A stretch of DNA of 35,980 nucleotides, taken from positions 1 to 35,980 of IMG/VR virus record IMGVR_UViG_3300037493_001708; one strand, given 5' to 3'. Positions 19,805-28,591 of the stretch are shown here, piece by piece. The notes under the pieces are model-generated. The model was not told where the DNA came from. It made no database searches and was given only the letters and a program-made list of their open reading frames with translations. Source of the DNA: a virus. Every line of letters begins with the position of its first letter. The first letter of the stretch is position 1. The translations under genes and the position numbers were made by a program.

Positions 19805-22171
19805 ATGAAAGTAAGTTATTTTAAAAGCAATAAAGCAGTTACACCTGATGAAAGGCCAAAAGATGTTTCCTATTATTTAGATAGGATTCAAAGTGGAACA
19901 CATAAGAAATTAATTACAGATTTAAGGACTGAGGTTAATCCTGACAAGAAAAAGCAATTAAAGAATAAATTACCAGGTGTTACTTTTTGCGGTACTTTTT
20001 CATCGAGAAAAAAGGAAAAACTAAAACAAGGTAGTGGACTTGCTATTTTAGATTTTGATAAATTAAATGATGCTTTTCAGTTTAAAGAAGATCTAAAGTC
20101 AAATGATTTTATCATGGCAGCTTGGATTAGTCCAAGTGGTAATGGAGTAAAAGCACTTGTTAAGATACCTGTTATTGAGAATGATAACGAATATAAGTTT
20201 ATTTTTAAGCAGGTTAAAGAGATGTTTCCATTATTAGATGATAGTGGCTCAGATATTACGAGGTTGTGTTATGAAAGTTATGATGCTGATATTTACATAA
20301 ACTTAGATTCTGAGAAGTTTATTCCTTTATATTCTGAAAAACCTATTGAGGTTATTAATTTAGGAGCAATTACAAATGTTCCTTTAATAGATAATGATGA
20401 AATAGCTAATAGATTAATTAAATGGTTTAAATCAAAGTTTGATAATAATGCAAGAAATTCAAGTCTTTTTAAGTTGGCCATTGCTTTTAATGACTTTGGA
20501 GTTGATAAGATGGTTTGCCAAAGATACCTTCTTAACTTTACTCAAAACGATTTTACAGAAAATGAGATAAATTCATTAATAACATCAGCTTATAAAAACT
20601 CAGCTAACTTTGGTAGTAAGCAATTTGAAGATAAAGAAAAGAGAAAACAAATTGAAAATGCAGTATTAAGTGGTAAAAAGGAAAGTGATGTTATAATTAA
20701 ATTTAAGGAGGTAAATACTGAAAGTTTAGTAAAAGAGATTAAGCTAATTAAAGATAACATTAAGTTTGATGAGTTTTGGAAGTTAGATAAAGAAGGTGAA
20801 ATAAAGATACTTCCTTACCGATTAAAGCTATATCTCGAAAATCTAAACTATTATAAGTTTTACCCATCTGAGAAAACAAAGACTTTTATTTTTGTAAAAA
20901 AGGAAGGTAATTTTTTAGATATATTAACTGAGTATCAAATAAAAGATGAGGTACTAACTAACCTGGTTATTAAAAACCAAATTGATGCTTTTGATGTTGT
21001 GGCCGATAAAACAAGAATTTTTACTAATAACTACCTATCCATGATTGATACTGCTAATGTAGTAATGGATAAAGATAGTAATGATTTTGCCATGATTTAT
21101 TACCAAAACCTGGCACTTAAAATAAACAAGGATTCTATTGAAAAGATTGATTACGATAGTATGAGTTCTTTTGTTTGGAAGTCCCAAGTTATTAAACGTG
21201 ATTATGTTGATGTTGACCATCACGAAAGTCAGTTTAGAAGTTTTATTTGGTTTGCAAGTGGCCAAAATAGAGAAAAATATAACACAATGAAGTCTGTAAT
21301 AGGTTACTTATTACACTCACATAAAACTGCAAGTAATAATAAGGCTATTATTTTTAATGATGAAACAATTAGCGATACTCCAAATGGTGGCAGCGGTAAG
21401 GGTATTATTATTAATGGTATTGGCCACATGAAAAAAACCTCAACAATTGATGGTAAAACTTTTGATTTTAATAAATCATTTGCATTTCAGACTGTAAACA
21501 CAGACACCCAAGTACTTGCATTTGATGATGTTAGAAAGAACTTTGACTTTGAAAGATTGTTTTCAGTAATTACTGAGGGTATAACAATTGAATATAAAGG
21601 CAAGGATGCTATTAAGATACCAGTGCAGGATAGTCCTAAAATTATTATATCAACTAACTATACTATTAAATCAGATGGTGGCAGCTTTCAGAGAAGGATA
21701 TTTGAAATAGAGATGAGCGATTACTTTGGAGTGCATCACACACCATTAGACCAGTTTGGTAACCTACTTTATGATGAGTGGAATATTGATGAGTGGAATA
21801 GGTTTGATAAGTTTATGATTAACTGCCTACAATATTACTTACAAAACGGATTGGTAAAGTCTAAAACAAACAACTTGGAGTTAAGGAAATTCATAAATGA
21901 AACGAGCCAAGAGTTCTATGAGTGGACTAATGATAATCCAATAAGCCATAATATTAGAATAGTTAAGAATGATTTTATGATTGCTTTCTCAAACGAGTAT
22001 CCAGATAGTAAGAAGTTTGTTACAAATAGAACTTTTATTAAGTGGATTAAAAAGTACTGTGAGTATAAAAAGGAAAAGTACGTTGAAGGGAATAGCAATG
22101 GCCAACGTTGGTTTATGATTGAAAATAATAATAATATAGTAAGTAACGAACTTTTAGAAGATCCTTTTTAA
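19805..22171 (+). CDS. Replicative primase-helicase (BT4734-like N-terminus, SF3/DUF5906-type helicase)
   Basis: 788 residues. The N-terminal 170 residues match the BT4734/VirE-N type region: L-D-R-I-Q-S-G, then G-L-A-I-L-D-F-D-K (D83 and D85) and S-P-S-G-N-G-V-K-A-L-V (109-119), which resemble primase metal and nucleotide-binding motifs. The C-terminal half has G-G-S-G-K-G near residues 527-532 (Walker A) and later D-D-V and S-T-N-Y motifs like phage helicase domains of the DUF5906 kind. It would prime and unwind at the origin directly upstream. The gene is probably controlled by the structured leader. Confidence 0.82.
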   Translation: MKVSYFKSNKAVTPDERPKDVSYYLDRIQSGTHKKLITDLRTEVNPDKKKQLKNKLPGVTFCGTFSSRKKEKLKQGSGLAILDFDKLNDAFQFKEDLKSNDFIMAAWISPSGNGVKALVKIPVIENDNEYKFIFKQVKEMFPLLDDSGSDITRLCYESYDADIYINLDSEKFIPLYSEKPIEVINLGAITNVPLIDNDEIANRLIKWFKSKFDNNARNSSLFKLAIAFNDFGVDKMVCQRYLLNFTQNDFTENEINSLITSAYKNSANFGSKQFEDKEKRKQIENAVLSGKKESDVIIKFKEVNTESLVKEIKLIKDNIKFDEFWKLDKEGEIKILPYRLKLYLENLNYYKFYPSEKTKTFIFVKKEGNFLDILTEYQIKDEVLTNLVIKNQIDAFDVVADKTRIFTNNYLSMIDTANVVMDKDSNDFAMIYYQNLALKINKDSIEKIDYDSMSSFVWKSQVIKRDYVDVDHHESQFRSFIWFASGQNREKYNTMKSVIGYLLHSHKTASNNKAIIFNDETISDTPNGGSGKGIIINGIGHMKKTSTIDGKTFDFNKSFAFQTVNTDTQVLAFDDVRKNFDFERLFSVITEGITIEYKGKDAIKIPVQDSPKIIISTNYTIKSDGGSFQRRIFEIEMSDYFGVHHTPLDQFGNLLYDEWNIDEWNRFDKFMINCLQYYLQNGLVKSKTNNLELRKFINETSQEFYEWTNDNPISHNIRIVKNDFMIAFSNEYPDSKKFVTNRTFIKWIKKYCEYKKEKYVEGNSNGQRWFMIENNNNIVSNELLEDPF

Positions 22172-22172
22172 T

Positions 22173-23678
22173 ATGCTTAGAGATTATCAATGGCAATCAA
22201 TTCAAGATATTGAAAGTTGCACAGAAAAAAACGTACTATTACAATTACCTACTGGAGCAGGAAAGACATTTACATTCTGCGAGATTGCCAAAAGGTTTTT
22301 TGCTATTGAAGTTAAAAAGATACTAATTTTAGTACATAGGACTGAATTACTTGAACAAGCAAAAAAGTCTTTAGGCGAAAGATGTTTCTCAATTTCAGAT
22401 GGAATAAAGGTAATACCTAATAATTATGATTATTATGTAGGCATGGTTGAAACAATACATAGAAGGATTAATAAACTTCCAAAGTTTGGGCTTGTTATTA
22501 TTGATGAGTGCCACATTGGAAACTTTAAAAAGATGCCTTTTTTTAATGATGAAAATGTAAAAGTATTGGGTGTAACTGCCACACCAATTGGAACAGAGCC
22601 ATTATGTAATGTATATCAAAAATTATTAATGCCTACTACAATTTCAAATTTAATTGAAAGTGGTTATTTATTAAATGCTAAAGCTTATGGAGTTGCATCT
22701 GATGTTGTTGGTGTTCAGAAGTTTAAAACAAAAGGAGGCGATTTTGATACAAATCAATTAGACCAGTTTTATTCATCAGAGCAAATGGTTTTTAATGTAT
22801 TAAAGGCATACAGGGAATATTCTTTAGATAAGAAAGCACTTATATTCAATGTTAATATTAACCATAATAATTGTGTCTATAATGCTTTTAAAAACGACGG
22901 TTATAATGTTTATTATTTAGACGGATTAACTCCTGCAAACGAAAGGAAGGATATACTTCAAAAGTTTAAATTAGAAGATGATGCCATACTATGTAATGTT
23001 GGTGTGCTTACTACTGGCTTTGATGAGCCAAGTGTTAAAACTATATTCTTAAACAGAGCAACTAAATCACTTGCTTTATATCTTCAAATGATTGGCAGAG
23101 GTTCAAGGCTTTATGAAGGTAAGGAGCATTTTACAATAATAGATTTAGGTAAAAATACTGATAGGTTTGGTTTTTATGATGACTATTACGATTGGGAAAA
23201 GTATTTTAAACAAGGCACTAAATCAGATGGTAATGGAGTTATGCCATCAAAAGAATGTCCAAAGTGTAGTTTTATTCAACATACAAGAAAGTTGATATGT
23301 GAGAATTGTGGCCATAGCTTTGAAGAAGAAAAAGCAAAGCAAGATGCACAAGAAAAAGAACAGAAACTATATTTGCTTATCAAAAAAAATCCTATCAATA
23401 TACCAACAGAAAGGCTTTATGAAGTAGCCGCAGAGAAAGGATGGAAGGAATACGCTATACTTCACAAGGTGGCTGAACATATTGTTAATTACCAAAACAA
23501 GCATAAAGAATTAGTAACTAATGAATATTGTGAAAATATTAGTCTAATTGAGTTATCTAAATGGTGCAAGAAATACAATAAAAAAAACAATCATTGGCAT
23601 AGAAATTTTATAACAACTTTAATAAATGAAAAGCGAAAACTACTTACAGCAACAGATTTACCTTTGGTTCAACAATAA
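22173..23678 (+). CDS. Superfamily 2 DNA helicase (DECH box) with zinc ribbon
   Basis: 501 residues. L-P-T-G-A-G-K-T (25-32) is Walker A, D-E-C-H (111-114) is motif II, T-A-T-P (135-138) is motif III, and Q-M-I-G-R-G-S-R is motif VI. Near residue 370, C-P-K-C and C-E-N-C about 14 residues apart form a zinc ribbon. The group resembles phage and UvrB/RecG-type SF2 helicases linked to replication or repair. It starts one base after the primase stop. Its 3' end overlaps the nuclease gene by 53 bases, suggesting coupled production of helicase and nuclease. Confidence 0.88.
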   Translation: MLRDYQWQSIQDIESCTEKNVLLQLPTGAGKTFTFCEIAKRFFAIEVKKILILVHRTELLEQAKKSLGERCFSISDGIKVIPNNYDYYVGMVETIHRRINKLPKFGLVIIDECHIGNFKKMPFFNDENVKVLGVTATPIGTEPLCNVYQKLLMPTTISNLIESGYLLNAKAYGVASDVVGVQKFKTKGGDFDTNQLDQFYSSEQMVFNVLKAYREYSLDKKALIFNVNINHNNCVYNAFKNDGYNVYYLDGLTPANERKDILQKFKLEDDAILCNVGVLTTGFDEPSVKTIFLNRATKSLALYLQMIGRGSRLYEGKEHFTIIDLGKNTDRFGFYDDYYDWEKYFKQGTKSDGNGVMPSKECPKCSFIQHTRKLICENCGHSFEEEKAKQDAQEKEQKLYLLIKKNPINIPTERLYEVAAEKGWKEYAILHKVAEHIVNYQNKHKELVTNEYCENISLIELSKWCKKYNKKNNHWHRNFITTLINEKRKLLTATDLPLVQQ

Positions 23679-23982
23679 CTATTGCTTAACAAATAATCCA
23701 AACAGAGGCTTAATATTCTCAATTCCCAATGGCGGAACAAGGAATATTCGTGAGGCTATGACTTTTAAAGCAACTGGACTTTTAAAGGGTGCATCCGATT
23801 TGGTCGTAATATTCCCGAATGGTAAACTATGCTTTATTGAATTAAAGACTGACAAAGGTATTCAAAGTGCTGAACAAAAGGATTTTGAGCAAAGAATAAC
23901 AAAAGCTGGTTACGAGTATCATTTGATTAGGTCTTTAGATCAATTTAAGGAGTTGACCCATTTTAACAACTTATTGAAATAA
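23626..23982 (+). CDS. VRR-NUC domain nuclease
   Basis: 118 residues. P-N-G-G (34-37), G-A-S-D (55-58), the catalytic I-E-L-K (E72, K74) and S-A-E-Q (81-84) give the D-(E-x-K)-Q pattern of the VRR-NUC family within the PD-(D/E)xK nucleases. Stand-alone VRR-NUC proteins next to helicases are typical of phages and are thought to resolve branched DNA during replication or before packaging. The overlap with the helicase gene supports a functional pair. Confidence 0.9.
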   Translation: MKSENYLQQQIYLWFNNNYCLTNNPNRGLIFSIPNGGTRNIREAMTFKATGLLKGASDLVVIFPNGKLCFIELKTDKGIQSAEQKDFEQRITKAGYEYHLIRSLDQFKELTHFNNLLK

Positions 23983-23986
23983 TTTG

Positions 23987-23994
23987 TATATTTG
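23987..23994 (+). promoter_or_regulatory. Promoter of terminase unit, -7 box TATATTTG
   Basis: TATATTTG lies just after the nuclease stop and 23 bases before the small terminase ATG at 24018, so the leader would be about 20 bases. It probably starts the late packaging/tail transcript. No good -33 element at the usual distance. Confidence 0.6.
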
Positions 23995-24017
23995 CTTGTT
24001 TTTATCAATAATAAACA

Positions 24018-24323
24018 ATGGCATTTAAGAAAGGACAAAGCGGCAATCCTAATGGTAGAGGTGTAGGAGTGTTAAGCGAAAAGGTAAAAGCTTGGGAACA
24101 GTTAGGCGATTTTATTACTGATGCTGGTGCTATTCGTGTTAAACAGATACTTGCTACTTGCGATGAAGAAACATTCTTAAAGTATTATGGTCAATTTATG
24201 GAATACTTTAAACCAAAACTATCACGCTCAGAGGCAAAGGTTGATGCGAGTTTAAATATGCAAGGCAGCTTAACAATACAAGTTTTAAACGAATCGGATA
24301 ACGAGGCAATAAATAAACTTTGA
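24018..24323 (+). CDS. Putative terminase small subunit
   Basis: 101 residues. It starts M-A-F-K-K-G-Q-S-G-N-P-N-G-R, a motif of the DUF5681 type that often opens small DNA-packaging proteins. The middle is helical and the tail acidic. It overlaps the large terminase by 4 bases (TTGA), and the position directly before the large subunit is the main argument. It should recognise the packaging site and load the large subunit. Confidence 0.7.
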   Translation: MAFKKGQSGNPNGRGVGVLSEKVKAWEQLGDFITDAGAIRVKQILATCDEETFLKYYGQFMEYFKPKLSRSEAKVDASLNMQGSLTIQVLNESDNEAINKL

Positions 24324-25477
24324 AAACTACACACGTATTTAGTAAGTTAGTTCAAGCAGATGAAAGAGTTGTTATAAGTCAGGGAGGTACTTCATCTTCT
24401 AAAACTTATTCAATGCTTCAATTGCTTTATTTAATAGCTTTTAAAAAGCAGGGTGTTATAATATCAATTGTATCAGAAACGCTCCCACATTTAAAGCGTG
24501 GCGCAATGAGGGACTTTTTTAAGATACTATTAGCTGATGGGCTTTACTCTGAAAAATACCACGATAAAACAAATAACATTTACCGAGTAGGTGAAAGCAT
24601 GATTGAGTTCTTTAGTGCTGATAGTGGCGATAAGGTAAGAGGTGCGAGAAGGGATTATCTATTTATTAATGAGTGTAATAACGTTTCATTTGAAACTTAT
24701 AACCAGTTAGAGGTTAGAACAAAGAATCAAATTTTTTTAGATTATAACCCATCACATGAGTTTTGGGTGCATGAATATCTTTTAAAAGATTCAATTAACC
24801 ACCGATTTATTAAATCAACATACAGGGATAACCCATACTTAGATGAAAACATTGTTAAGTCAATCGAAAGCAGAAGGCATATAGACCCAAATTGGTGGCG
24901 AGTGTTTGGTGAGGGTGAGTTAGGGTTTAGTGAATCAATTATATTTACCCATTGGAAACAATGTAAGGTAGTACCAGTAGGTAATGTTGTTTATGGTTTG
25001 GACTTTGGCTACAACCATCCAACAGTATTAGTTAAGGTTACTGAGGCTGATGGAATTTACTATGCTGAGCAATTACTTTATGAAAGCCATTTAACAAATC
25101 AACAGCTAATTGAAAAGCTAAAGGTATTAATACCTAATCGAACAGCTGACATTTGGGCTGACTACTCACGACCTGAGCAAATAAGGGAAATATATTTAGC
25201 AGGGTTTAATATCAAAGATGCCAACAAAGATGTTAAGAAGGGAATAGATAGCGTTAAGTCTAAAGAACTATTTATACATGAAGCAAGTGTTGAGGGAATA
25301 AAAGAGATGAGGTCTTATTCATGGAAGAAAGATAGGAACGATAAGATGTTAGAAGAACCAATAAAGGCTAATGATGACTTTGTTGATGCGTTACGTTATG
25401 CCATTCATTCAAGCACTTATGCAAAAGTTGGATTCATGAAACCAAGATTAAGTAATTTAGGTCAAAATAATTATTAA
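24320..25477 (+). CDS. terL: Terminase large subunit
   Basis: 385 residues from a TTG start that overlaps the preceding stop (TTGA). G-G-T-S-S-S-K-T (22-29) is the Walker A-like motif and D-Y-L-F-I-N-E-C-N (112-120) is Walker B with E118. The nuclease half has V-Y-G-L-D-F-G-Y-N (D228), I-W-A-D-Y (D281) and N-D-D-F-V-D-A-L-R-Y (D352, D353, D356) as the metal-binding acidic cluster. It is the ATP-driven DNA packaging motor and headful or cos nuclease. Length is slightly below the usual 400-450 residues but all motifs are present. Confidence 0.95.
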   Translation: MKTTHVFSKLVQADERVVISQGGTSSSKTYSMLQLLYLIAFKKQGVIISIVSETLPHLKRGAMRDFFKILLADGLYSEKYHDKTNNIYRVGESMIEFFSADSGDKVRGARRDYLFINECNNVSFETYNQLEVRTKNQIFLDYNPSHEFWVHEYLLKDSINHRFIKSTYRDNPYLDENIVKSIESRRHIDPNWWRVFGEGELGFSESIIFTHWKQCKVVPVGNVVYGLDFGYNHPTVLVKVTEADGIYYAEQLLYESHLTNQQLIEKLKVLIPNRTADIWADYSRPEQIREIYLAGFNIKDANKDVKKGIDSVKSKELFIHEASVEGIKEMRSYSWKKDRNDKMLEEPIKANDDFVDALRYAIHSSTYAKVGFMKPRLSNLGQNNY

Positions 25478-25482
25478 ATTTG
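25475..25482 (+). promoter_or_regulatory. -7 box TAAATTTG, leaderless promoter of tail unit
   Basis: TAAATTTG matches TAnnTTTG, overlaps the terminase stop codon and ends 4 bases before the ATG at 25487. It would let tail genes be expressed independently of terminase, at the higher level expected for structural proteins. Confidence 0.65.
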
Positions 25483-25486
25483 CATT

Positions 25487-26041
25487 ATGATTAAAGTAAT
25501 TATCAAAGGTAAAGAATACGATGTGCCAGTATCATGGTCAGAAATTAGCTACGTTAAAGGTGTTGAGGTTATCGAATTAGCAAAACAGGATAAGACAGAT
25601 GAAATACTTTGCGCTTTAATTGGTATTGATATTGAATCATTGCACAGCTTAAAGGCTGATAGTGCTGCTAAGTTGTTTGCGCTAACTGAGTTTGTTTTAG
25701 ATTTATCTATAATGGATAACGATTTACCACAAGATAAGTATAAGGATATTGATTATGGCAGCTTACCTTATGGAGATACTGAGGCTATAAGAATAATAAT
25801 TAACAATGGTAAGGAAAAAGACTTTATGCAGTTAGCACCTGATCTACTAAAAAAGATAACTGGTGATGACATTAGCAACGAACCATTCAGCGAGGTAATT
25901 GGTAGCGTAGGTTTTTTTTTAAATCAATGGATGGATTTTACAAAAAATACTCAGAACTTAACGAAAGCGAAGTTGACCAACGTTCAGAACTCGCAGGAGT
26001 TAGAAGGCTCGAACGATTCGGAAGTTTTGGAACTTGGGTAG
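25487..26041 (+). CDS. Tail assembly chaperone, zero-frame product
   Basis: 184 residues. The opening M-I-K-V-I-I-K-G-K-E-Y-D-V-P-V-S-W-S-E (1-19) is the typical start of a Bacteroidota phage tail assembly protein. After residue 141 the gene crosses a run of nine T. The zero frame continues for about 40 low-complexity residues, while the -1 frame continues into a conserved-looking domain (25918-26175). This is the G/GT arrangement of tailed phages, in which a fixed fraction of ribosomes shift. Six genes lie between it and the tape measure, farther than usual. Confidence 0.7.
   Translation: MIKVIIKGKEYDVPVSWSEISYVKGVEVIELAKQDKTDEILCALIGIDIESLHSLKADSAAKLFALTEFVLDLSIMDNDLPQDKYKDIDYGSLPYGDTEAIRIIINNGKEKDFMQLAPDLLKKITGDDISNEPFSEVIGSVGFFLNQWMDFTKNTQNLTKAKLTNVQNSQELEGSNDSEVLELG
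25912..25920 (+). other. T9 slippery sequence for -1 frameshift in tail chaperone
   Basis: In the zero frame the codons are GGT TTT TTT TTA, which contains T TTT TTT. A -1 shift gives TTT AAA TCA ATG and enters the second frame, open to 26175. The extended product would be about 229 residues. Confidence 0.65.
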
Positions 26042-26175
26042 AGTTAGCAAGGCGAGGTGCTTTAGGTTCTACAATAGATGAAGTACTAAAGCAACCTACT
26101 AGAGTAGTTTATAACCTTATGCTTTACGATAAGCTAAAGGCTCAATATGAAAGTAACTTAATGAAACAAAAGTAA
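25918..26175 (+). CDS. Tail assembly chaperone, frameshift extension (T part)
   Basis: 85 residues in the -1 frame. R-L-E-R-F-G-S-F-G-T-W-V-E-L-A and I-D-E-V-L-K-Q-P-T-R-V-V-Y-N-L-M-L-Y-D-K resemble the second half of tail chaperones in Bacteroidota phages, with a helical C-terminus. An ATG at 25927 could also give a separate protein, but it lies inside the upstream frame without a separate binding site. The extension normally binds the tape measure protein. Confidence 0.65.
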   Translation, partial: FKSMDGFYKKYSELNESEVDQRSELAGVRRLERFGSFGTWVELARRGALGSTIDEVLKQPTRVVYNLMLYDKLKAQYESNLMKQK

Positions 26176-26348
26176 TGGCAATAAGTAAGAGTAAAAACAA
26201 AAGGAACTTAGCTAAACGCAAGATAAGAAAACAAAACGAGTTAAAGGCTGAGCAACTTCATAACGCTGTTGTAATTGCTGCCATGACAAATACTTACGAA
26301 AATAGATTAAACGAATTATTAAAACAAAATCAAAATGACATTAGTTGA
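26175..26348 (+). CDS. Small basic hypothetical protein, 57 residues
   Basis: The ATG shares one base with the preceding TAA stop, and the end overlaps the next gene by 14 bases. The protein is strongly basic at the N-terminus (K-S-K-N-K-R-N-L-A-K-R-K-I-R-K) and helical afterwards (N-E-L-K-A-E-Q-L-H-N-A-V-V-I-A-A-M). It may be a small nucleic-acid- or protein-binding tail assembly factor. No family recognised; tight coupling is the evidence. Confidence 0.6.
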   Translation: MAISKSKNKRNLAKRKIRKQNELKAEQLHNAVVIAAMTNTYENRLNELLKQNQNDIS

Positions 26349-26778
26349 ATCAATTAGAGAATCAATAAACAATTGTACGGATATAAAGAACGCTATGTTT
26401 GTTTATGGTCGTGAATCCGATACAGCATTAGAAGCCGCAAAGGAACAGAACATAGGTACATTTGTTTATTTAGAACCAATTAGCAAAACTATTGCAGTTG
26501 AAGATTCAACTCAAACAGCTAACATAGTAATTGGTTTCTTAACCCAAGACGAACCCGATAGCGCAAGTGATGCTGAGGTAAGCGAGGAAAGTACCTTATC
26601 AATGGAGGAAAAGGTTTACGATATGGAAACCGCTGCCAGTCTTTGGCTTAATTACTTCTTTGACAATTACACTTATCGAATTAATGGAGCGTACACATTA
26701 GCACCTGTATTTAGAATTAAAAACGTAATGACAGGAGTATTATTGACCTTTAGCCTAATAGAGCCTAAACAATGTTAA
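26335..26778 (+). CDS. Putative tail terminator / tail completion protein
   Basis: 147 residues. The compact alpha/beta pattern (an N-terminal helix, strands around F-V-Y-L-E-P-I and I-V-I-G-F-L-T, an acidic loop, a helix, then late strands) is typical of tail terminator proteins. It lies directly before an HK97 gp10-like gene, as in many siphophages. There is no signature motif, so the call is by size and neighbourhood. Confidence 0.45.
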   Translation: MTLVESIRESINNCTDIKNAMFVYGRESDTALEAAKEQNIGTFVYLEPISKTIAVEDSTQTANIVIGFLTQDEPDSASDAEVSEESTLSMEEKVYDMETAASLWLNYFFDNYTYRINGAYTLAPVFRIKNVMTGVLLTFSLIEPKQC

Positions 26779-27317
26779 CACTATCACAGCAAGTTATATT
26801 TGAGGATTTAGCTAAGAAGTTAGTAGCTGAGATTAAACATATCTTAAAGACTAGAAACATACCACGTAAATCAGTACGTTATGAGAAAGGTGAAAGGATA
26901 ACCAGTAACTTTTCAGCACCCGTTAGCGCAACTGGTCGCTTAGCTGAATCGGTTAAGTTTGAGATAACAGAAGATGCAATACTAATAAAAGCGGAATCCT
27001 ACATTTACACTTTAATATATGGAAGGAAACCAACACAATCAAAAGGCGGTTGGTCAAATGCTCAAGAGGATATCAAGAAGTGGATAAGAGCAAAGGGCAT
27101 TCAATCCGATATTAGTGAGAATCAATTAGCTTTTTTAATTACAAGAAAGATAACAAGAGAGGGAAACTCAATCTATTTATTTAGTGGAAGCAATAACTCA
27201 GGGCTTCTAAATAATGTATTAAGTGATGCGCTAAAAAATGAATTTAGTGGTAAATTTACAAAAGATTTAAAAGAGGGAATAATACAGAAGTTTAATGGCA
27301 ACCAACTTAACACTTAA
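26772..27317 (+). CDS. Putative head-tail joining protein (HK97 gp10-like)
   Basis: 181 residues. A long first helix (F-E-D-L-A-K-K-L-V-A-E-I-K), then S-A-T-G-R-L-A-E-S-V-K-F-E-I, Y-I-Y-T-L-I-Y-G-R-K-P and W-I-R-A-K-G-I resemble the HK97 gp10 tail-component fold, where S-G-x-L-x-x-S precedes beta strands and an E/Y-x-G-x motif. It overlaps its neighbours by 7 and 23 bases. Confidence 0.5.
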   Translation: MLTLSQQVIFEDLAKKLVAEIKHILKTRNIPRKSVRYEKGERITSNFSAPVSATGRLAESVKFEITEDAILIKAESYIYTLIYGRKPTQSKGGWSNAQEDIKKWIRAKGIQSDISENQLAFLITRKITREGNSIYLFSGSNNSGLLNNVLSDALKNEFSGKFTKDLKEGIIQKFNGNQLNT

Positions 27318-28077
27318 TACGCAGCCCGAACTTTGGAATAGTGCTTATTCCGATATTACTTATTTATTTGACTTTAATAATGAAACAATAACGGGTGTTA
27401 CTGAGCCAAGCGTTGGAAGTATTAGAGTAACAATTAGTGGAACGTGGGATATTAATCCAAGCGTTAATCAATACCTTTACATTGATAGCGGTGCTTACTT
27501 AGGTGTTCATCGTGTTTTAAGTTCAACTAATACAACTGTTGATTTAAAAACAACTTACACAACAACGCAAACAAGCGGAAACGCAAAGTCTTTACGCTCA
27601 CCAACATTTAGCTTGTACAAAGGTTTTAAGGCAAATGAAGATTTCCCACAAGAACTTCCTTACATTTTAGTTGGAAACTTTAACATGCTTTTTAATTCAA
27701 ACTATCAACTCGAGTTAAATATAAAAGGATTAATACAAAGAATATTTACGATAACAGAACCCGACCTAAATGCTGACTTTGATTTTAGTAGCTTTAATGC
27801 TTTTAGATTAGAGTACGATGGATTGGTAACTGATGTTAGATATGCTCTTAATAGTTCAATAACAACAACTGAGTTAAACAATAGTTATTTAGCAAATGGT
27901 GCTTACTTAGTGCCAACTGAATTACCTATTATGTTTGATTGTGGTATTTCGTTTATGACTAGGTTTGTAAATGGGTTTCCTACATTGCAGATATATAATG
28001 GAGGGGAGCAAACAGTTGTAGGTTTTAGTAATGCTTTTCAAACAAATCAATTTAATCAAGGTTTAGATATAACATAA
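27295..28077 (+). CDS. Tail structural protein (Bacteroidota phage type)
   Basis: 260 residues, beta-rich (I-R-V-T-I-S-G-T-W, T-V-D-L-K-T-T-Y-T). L-Y-K-G-F-K-A and E-L-P-Y-I-L-V-G are family-like motifs. It has no hydrophobic segment or catalytic motif. Position before baseplate-like genes suggests distal tail or tube component. Confidence 0.5.
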   Translation: MATNLTLNTQPELWNSAYSDITYLFDFNNETITGVTEPSVGSIRVTISGTWDINPSVNQYLYIDSGAYLGVHRVLSSTNTTVDLKTTYTTTQTSGNAKSLRSPTFSLYKGFKANEDFPQELPYILVGNFNMLFNSNYQLELNIKGLIQRIFTITEPDLNADFDFSSFNAFRLEYDGLVTDVRYALNSSITTTELNNSYLANGAYLVPTELPIMFDCGISFMTRFVNGFPTLQIYNGGEQTVVGFSNAFQTNQFNQGLDIT

Positions 28078-28078
28078 C

Positions 28079-28591
28079 ATGGCAGTAAAAACAAAAGCGC
28101 AGATACTTGCAGAGATTGCAAGTTTATTAGCAGATAACTCAACTGGAAATATATCCGCTTTGGATGTACGTACCTGTTTAAACGATATTACAGATAGTTA
28201 TGGGGAGGAATTAGAAATAAGCGGAACATTAACAGCCGCTCAAATAAATCTATCATATACAACACCTGTTTCCTTAATTGCTGCTCAGGGAGCAAATACA
28301 ATTATTATACCTAAAAGAACGATATTTATTAGAAATGCGGGGACTGCTTACACAACAACTGGAACTGGTTATATTGAATACAATGGTGGAAATACAATAA
28401 ATGTTGGAATAACAAATGCAGCATTAATTCAAACAAATAAATATATAGTTGTAAATGCGGATTTTACTAAAGGAATTTTAGTATCATCAAGCGAAAATAA
28501 AGCTATTGAATTTACATGCGATGCGGCAATTAGTGGAGGTACAGGAACACTAGATTATTACATTAAATATGAAGTATTAAATTTACCATAA
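28079..28591 (+). CDS. Small tail-associated structural protein
   Basis: 170 residues. The N-terminal 35 residues (K-A-Q-I-L-A-E-I-A-S-L-L-A-D-N-S then I-S-A-L-D-V-R-T-C-L-N-D-I) form an attachment module that recurs in Bacteroidota phage tail proteins. The rest is Gly/Thr-rich beta structure (T-G-T-G-Y-I-E-Y-N-G-G-N) of a small decoration or fibre domain. It begins one base after the previous gene and ends overlapping the next start by one base. Confidence 0.55.
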   Translation: MAVKTKAQILAEIASLLADNSTGNISALDVRTCLNDITDSYGEELEISGTLTAAQINLSYTTPVSLIAAQGANTIIIPKRTIFIRNAGTAYTTTGTGYIEYNGGNTINVGITNAALIQTNKYIVVNADFTKGILVSSSENKAIEFTCDAAISGGTGTLDYYIKYEVLNLP

